Shown here: piece by piece, positions 61,801 through 64,000 of the stretch
How positions within the stretch are numbered: the first letter of the stretch is position 1
Layout of the letters: the number at the start of each line of letters is the position of its first letter
NCBI GenBank assembly: GCA_033763335.1
Contig: JANRKU010000028.1
Coordinates: 1 to 64,000 of the forward strand
Length of the DNA: 64,000 nt
Origin: GCA-2794515 sp033763335
GTDB taxonomy: Bacteria; Chloroflexota; Anaerolineae; Aggregatilineales; Phototrophicaceae
Direction: 5' to 3'
Translations under genes and position numbers: made by a program
The notes under the pieces: model-generated
Seen by the model: the letters and a program-made list of their open reading frames with translations, nothing else
Database searches by the model: none
What the model was told of the DNA's origin: nothing

Positions 61801-62940
61801 CCAGACTGGCTCACCAGTATGTCGGCTGATGATGAGGATGAATCCACAGAAGAAGCCGATGATGCGTTCAGCTTCGCAGGACTCGCTGATGACGAGGAAT
61901 CTACAGAAGAATCTGATGATGCCTTCAGTTTTGCCGAACTCACTGATGAACAACCAGATGAAGAAGAAACCCCTGCGTGGCTCACCAGCATGTCGGCTGA
62001 TGATGAGGATGAATCTACAGAAGAAGCAGACGATGATGCGTTCAGTTTCGCAGAACTCACCGATGAACTTACTGAGTATGAAGAAGAAACACCCGATTGG
62101 CTCACCAGTATGAAGCCCACAGAAGCCACTGTAGAAGATGTAGAGGCAGACTTAGACTTCCTATCGGATGATTTGGGCGATGACGACCTCATAACAGAAG
62201 ATGCGCCCGATTGGTTGATGGATGCACGTCCACAAGAAGAAACAGACCGTGACCTCGACTGGTTAGCAGAAGAAGATGATGAAAAATCTCCTGTAGCAGA
62301 AGAAACCCCATCATGGTTATCTGGTTTGGGCGATGATGATGACCAAATCTCCGAAGAAGAAAGCACGACATGGTTCACCGAAGAAGAAGCCCCTGTGGGC
62401 GAATTTGACGAAACCGTGCCTGTTTTGGCGGGAATTGCCACATCAGGGTTGGGTGATGAAGTCACATCCCTACATACCCCCGCAGAAAACGCCCCAGATT
62501 GGCTCAATGCGCTCGTACCGGGGTTGGATATTGATTATGATGCCGATGAAGATGCCCAAGTGGAACAGAGTTTCCTCAGTGAAGAAGCGATTGCCACCGC
62601 CAGCGCCAAATTTGCATGGCTCAACAAAATTGTCGAAGCAGAGGTTAACCTACCACCCATGACCATGCCTTCTGCCACCACCATTGTGAAGCCAGAAGCA
62701 CCCAAACCAACCACCACATCCGCGCCAAAACGGACTTGGGCGTTCTCTCGCCCCCCCGCATGGCTGGGCAAATCTCAACCACCATCAACAGGCATCAAAC
62801 CGATTAGTCAGGTACAAAATACACCATCGCCAACTGCAACATCCAACGGTAGTAATGACGACGACGATGATGATGATTTACCCGATTGGTTGCGCGATGA
62901 TAACGGCGATGAACCCGATTTTTTAAGAGATAATTTTTAA
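58852..62940 (+). CDS. TPR protein with about 30 acidic PDWL-type repeats
   Basis: 1362 residues. The first 240 residues are TPR-like helical repeats (YYDEAIFHSRHILSLLPKN, WDEAHNTLRRILSFAPDD). The rest is a very acidic, mostly disordered tail in which a short motif of the form (E/D)-x-P-D-W-L-(S/T/A)-x-(M/I/L/V) recurs about 30 times; residues near 900-960 are near-exact 58-residue repeats. The C terminus is basic/Pro-rich, then ends in a short acidic tail. No enzyme domain is seen. It may be a multivalent scaffold. The next gene starts 52 bp downstream. Confidence 0.85.
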   Translation: MSTLNLKQYLAKIDTLLEDEYYDEAIFHSRHILSLLPKNLATYRRLGRAEVGANRWDEAHNTLRRILSFAPDDKMAHMGLSKVYQRAKKPDEALWHLERAYEQDPNNEAIINELRDLYQAYKNISNVRLQLTAGAVGRQYAKNQLYPQAIQVLKNALKQTPQRVDLRLMLARVYRESGDVVAAAETSLDVLDVLPDCLDANYIMTEVWLSEQRPSDAQRYLSVVEALDPYLAIRLAQGHPAPDDLVELPEADYKKIGQTLSDQKPDWLTQIDDGQNPIIELEDENWSAGGVNDPTLRLNTEQLLDIDLDDDDLSWLDEPTSPVSAEETHIPENTRKRSGLTGMLTKFDSENNEQSAVPTEEINFDDLFGADADETPDEPDEVMAWLTDMPSETTDDEEDAIHASDKHDPLGWLKESGIEIVDNNALSTDMLNLTKAPTQALDPNDPMSWLHASGIELTDEPDEDVFTPYEKVDSTILKSADDDDPMAWLRDSGVEMTDETPLQNSFAEDDDSMLVNDADDPMAWMRGSDIEFVEEDETPLPTATTPTGVSSWEDDNSLLDEMLSMEDLTGNTDSLVSALNMPSSATDEDWQDTMLDNSSDDFPDWLSDSQPTSDDDFSFEDTNDEETPDWLMDMKPTEANFDPNATNIAMNFGDMDEEADADETPDWLADMKPTETPVAEDDFDFLSDDTLDEAVAEDTPDWLADMKPAQTPVAEDDFDFLSDDTLDETVAEDETPDWLSGVSASSTEATFDPEATNIGMNFADLKQETDDDFLLDDDELVTEDDTPDWLSGMGTAASIEDDELEKEDTPDWLSGISDPSVEETSEDNFAFTELSNDAVAETDDTPDWLSGVTTASIEDEQPEEEDTPDWLSGISDPSVEETAEDNFAFAELSDENIEADETPDWLSGVGAVASIEDEQPEEEETPDWLSGISTPSTEETTEDDFAFAELSDEDIEADETPDWLSGVGAVASIEDEQPEEEDTPDWLTSMSADDEDESTEEADDAFSFAGLADDEESTEESDDAFSFAELTDEQPDEEETPAWLTSMSADDEDESTEEADDDAFSFAELTDELTEYEEETPDWLTSMKPTEATVEDVEADLDFLSDDLGDDDLITEDAPDWLMDARPQEETDRDLDWLAEEDDEKSPVAEETPSWLSGLGDDDDQISEEESTTWFTEEEAPVGEFDETVPVLAGIATSGLGDEVTSLHTPAENAPDWLNALVPGLDIDYDADEDAQVEQSFLSEEAIATASAKFAWLNKIVEAEVNLPPMTMPSATTIVKPEAPKPTTTSAPKRTWAFSRPPAWLGKSQPPSTGIKPISQVQNTPSPTATSNGSNDDDDDDDLPDWLRDDNGDEPDFLRDNF

Positions 62941-62992
62941 TGCACACCTTAGTTAATAGGATGAAGTCTCATGTGCTGGAAAGGTAGCTTAC

Positions 62993-64000
62993 ATGCCCCC
63001 AGAGGATAACACCCCAGATTTCGATTCCATGACCCCAGAACAAATTATGGCATGGATGGAAACGCTCGCCATACGTCAAGGCGCGACAGAAGGCATCATC
63101 AGTGATGAGTCTTCGCGTCCACAGGTACAAGAAATTGACCCGACTACGGTGGACATCAAAGACAATTACATCCCCTACGGCATGTCTGCCGAACAGTGGG
63201 AGAAAAAACAAGCAGAAGAAAATGCCAAAAAAGAGGCAAAAAAGGCATCTGCCCCTACCCCTCAACCTGTTTCTGCGCCACCTCCCCCTGCCCCAACACC
63301 CGCACCAACCCCTGTGGCGACTCAACCCGCCGCCGATGCCACACCCGATTTCGATTCCATGACCCCAGAACAAATTATGGCATGGATGGAAACCCTCGCC
63401 GTCCGTCAGGGCGCGACAGAAGGCATCATCAGCAACGAATCTGACCGTCCACAGGTACAAGAGATAGACCCCACCAGCGTGGACATCAAAGACAATTACA
63501 TCCCCTACGGCATGACCGCCGAACAATGGGAGAAAAAACAAGCAGAAGAAAATGCCAAAAAAGCCGCACAAAAATCATCGAAGCCACAAGGCAAAACACC
63601 CTTCACACCACCATCACAGACCGATTTGCCTGTGCTAGAAGATTCACCCACCCAACCAGCACCCGTTTTTGAGGCGATTCCTGCCACAGATGATTGGCTA
63701 TCTGGTTTGGCATCTGGCACAAATAATGAACTGCCCAATGAATTTCCAGAATTCGATTTATCTGGTCTGGGCGATAGCCTGCAAGACCTCGACCTCGATT
63801 TGCCCAATTTTGAACTAGAGGGCTTTGGTGATTTGGCAGGCTTGGCAGAAGGCAACACTGACCCTGTGAATTGGCTCGACAATTTGGTCAATGAAGGCAA
63901 CAACACAGGTAACACCACAGCCGTCACCGATAATCCATTCGATTCGATATTCGATGACAAACCCGTCACCACGCCTGATACAGGTAACACCATTGAATGG
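62993..64000 (+). CDS. Acidic repeat protein, partial (runs off the window)
   Basis: 336 codons are visible without a stop. GGAAAGG lies eight bases before ATG 62993. A unit of about 72 residues occurs twice with an offset of 110 residues (DNA 63017-63233 and 63347-63563): DFDSMTPEQIMAWMETLA, then RQGATEGIIS, VDIKDNYIPYGM and EQWEKKQAEENAKK. Between them is a Pro-Ala-rich linker. Further on, ATDDWLSGL and DPVNWLDNL echo the PDWL motif of the upstream gene, so the two proteins probably work together. Function unknown. Confidence 0.8.
   Translation, partial: MPPEDNTPDFDSMTPEQIMAWMETLAIRQGATEGIISDESSRPQVQEIDPTTVDIKDNYIPYGMSAEQWEKKQAEENAKKEAKKASAPTPQPVSAPPPPAPTPAPTPVATQPAADATPDFDSMTPEQIMAWMETLAVRQGATEGIISNESDRPQVQEIDPTSVDIKDNYIPYGMTAEQWEKKQAEENAKKAAQKSSKPQGKTPFTPPSQTDLPVLEDSPTQPAPVFEAIPATDDWLSGLASGTNNELPNEFPEFDLSGLGDSLQDLDLDLPNFELEGFGDLAGLAEGNTDPVNWLDNLVNEGNNTGNTTAVTDNPFDSIFDDKPVTTPDTGNTIEW

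Noticed and set aside
60255..62507. A 750-codon open frame on the minus strand, rich in Ser, opposite the PDWL protein.
   Set aside because: It is the mirror of the acidic Glu/Asp/Thr repeat codons on the plus strand. The composition is almost only Ser and small residues, no ribosome-binding site or domain is visible, and the plus-strand frame has a TPR domain.
62969..63571. A 200-codon minus-strand frame opposite the partial acidic repeat protein.
   Set aside because: It mirrors the repeated plus-strand unit, and its Cys/Phe/Gly-rich product has no meaningful domain. The plus-strand frame has a good ribosome-binding site.

Overview
The window is a gene-dense bacterial chromosome segment of moderate G+C. 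I infer a member of the Chloroflexota, probably of the Anaerolineae type. The grounds are the adjacent greA-lysS pair, a kinase whose membrane module ends in a motif of the FNPIRKRL type, a membrane L,D-transpeptidase with a VanW-like region, Uma2 nucleases, and a TPR protein with dozens of PDWL motifs. No rRNA or marker gene settles this. About 60 genes, one tRNA and one SAM-I riboswitch can be supported.

Layout. 1-350: nested palindromic repeats. 349-3566: luciferase-like oxidoreductase, a hypothetical protein and a membrane Ser/Thr kinase. 3684-14204: a cell-surface glycan region (rhamnose reductase, three glycosyltransferases, Wzz-like protein, BY-kinase-like ATPase, sugar nucleotidyltransferase), interrupted by rnhB and the folate genes folE, folB and folK. 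14448-15942: promoter, SAM-I riboswitch, metK and terminator. 15987-21567: hydrolase, endonuclease III, two sensor kinases and a PIG-L deacetylase. 21638-23800: greA and lysS. 23854-26293: a TetR regulon with two matching operators (TetR, TspO-like membrane protein, SDR). 26415-35380: a kinase-like protein lacking its histidine, a GT-C membrane protein, serS, small genes, two tandem Uma2 genes and an S9 peptidase. 35793-37727: L,D-transpeptidase.

37892-44249 is the most unusual part. A DNA methyltransferase, a LAGLIDADG-fold protein that has lost its catalytic acids, a PD-(D/E)XK-like nuclease and a 1338-residue TIR/NB-ARC/WD40 protein lie head to tail with almost no gaps. I read this as a defence cassette in which the degenerate LAGLIDADG protein may supply sequence recognition to a separate nuclease, with a TIR-STAND sensor behind it.

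44394-57376: GH13 enzyme, MFS transporter, tRNA-Pro, CDP-alcohol phosphatidyltransferase, lgt, a VapBC-like pair, an ABC exporter whose permease is fused to a SpoIIM-like domain, small metabolic genes and lon. 57492-64000: a secreted beta-propeller-like protein and two linked acidic proteins with repeated PDWL-type motifs; the second runs off the window.

Three repeat families are dispersed between genes. One is a 102-bp double-hairpin element (three copies). One is a family of roughly 28-bp palindromes with conserved GTAGGG-like arms and variable cores (about ten copies, one inside a reading frame). The third is C-rich/G-rich multi-hairpin elements (two copies).
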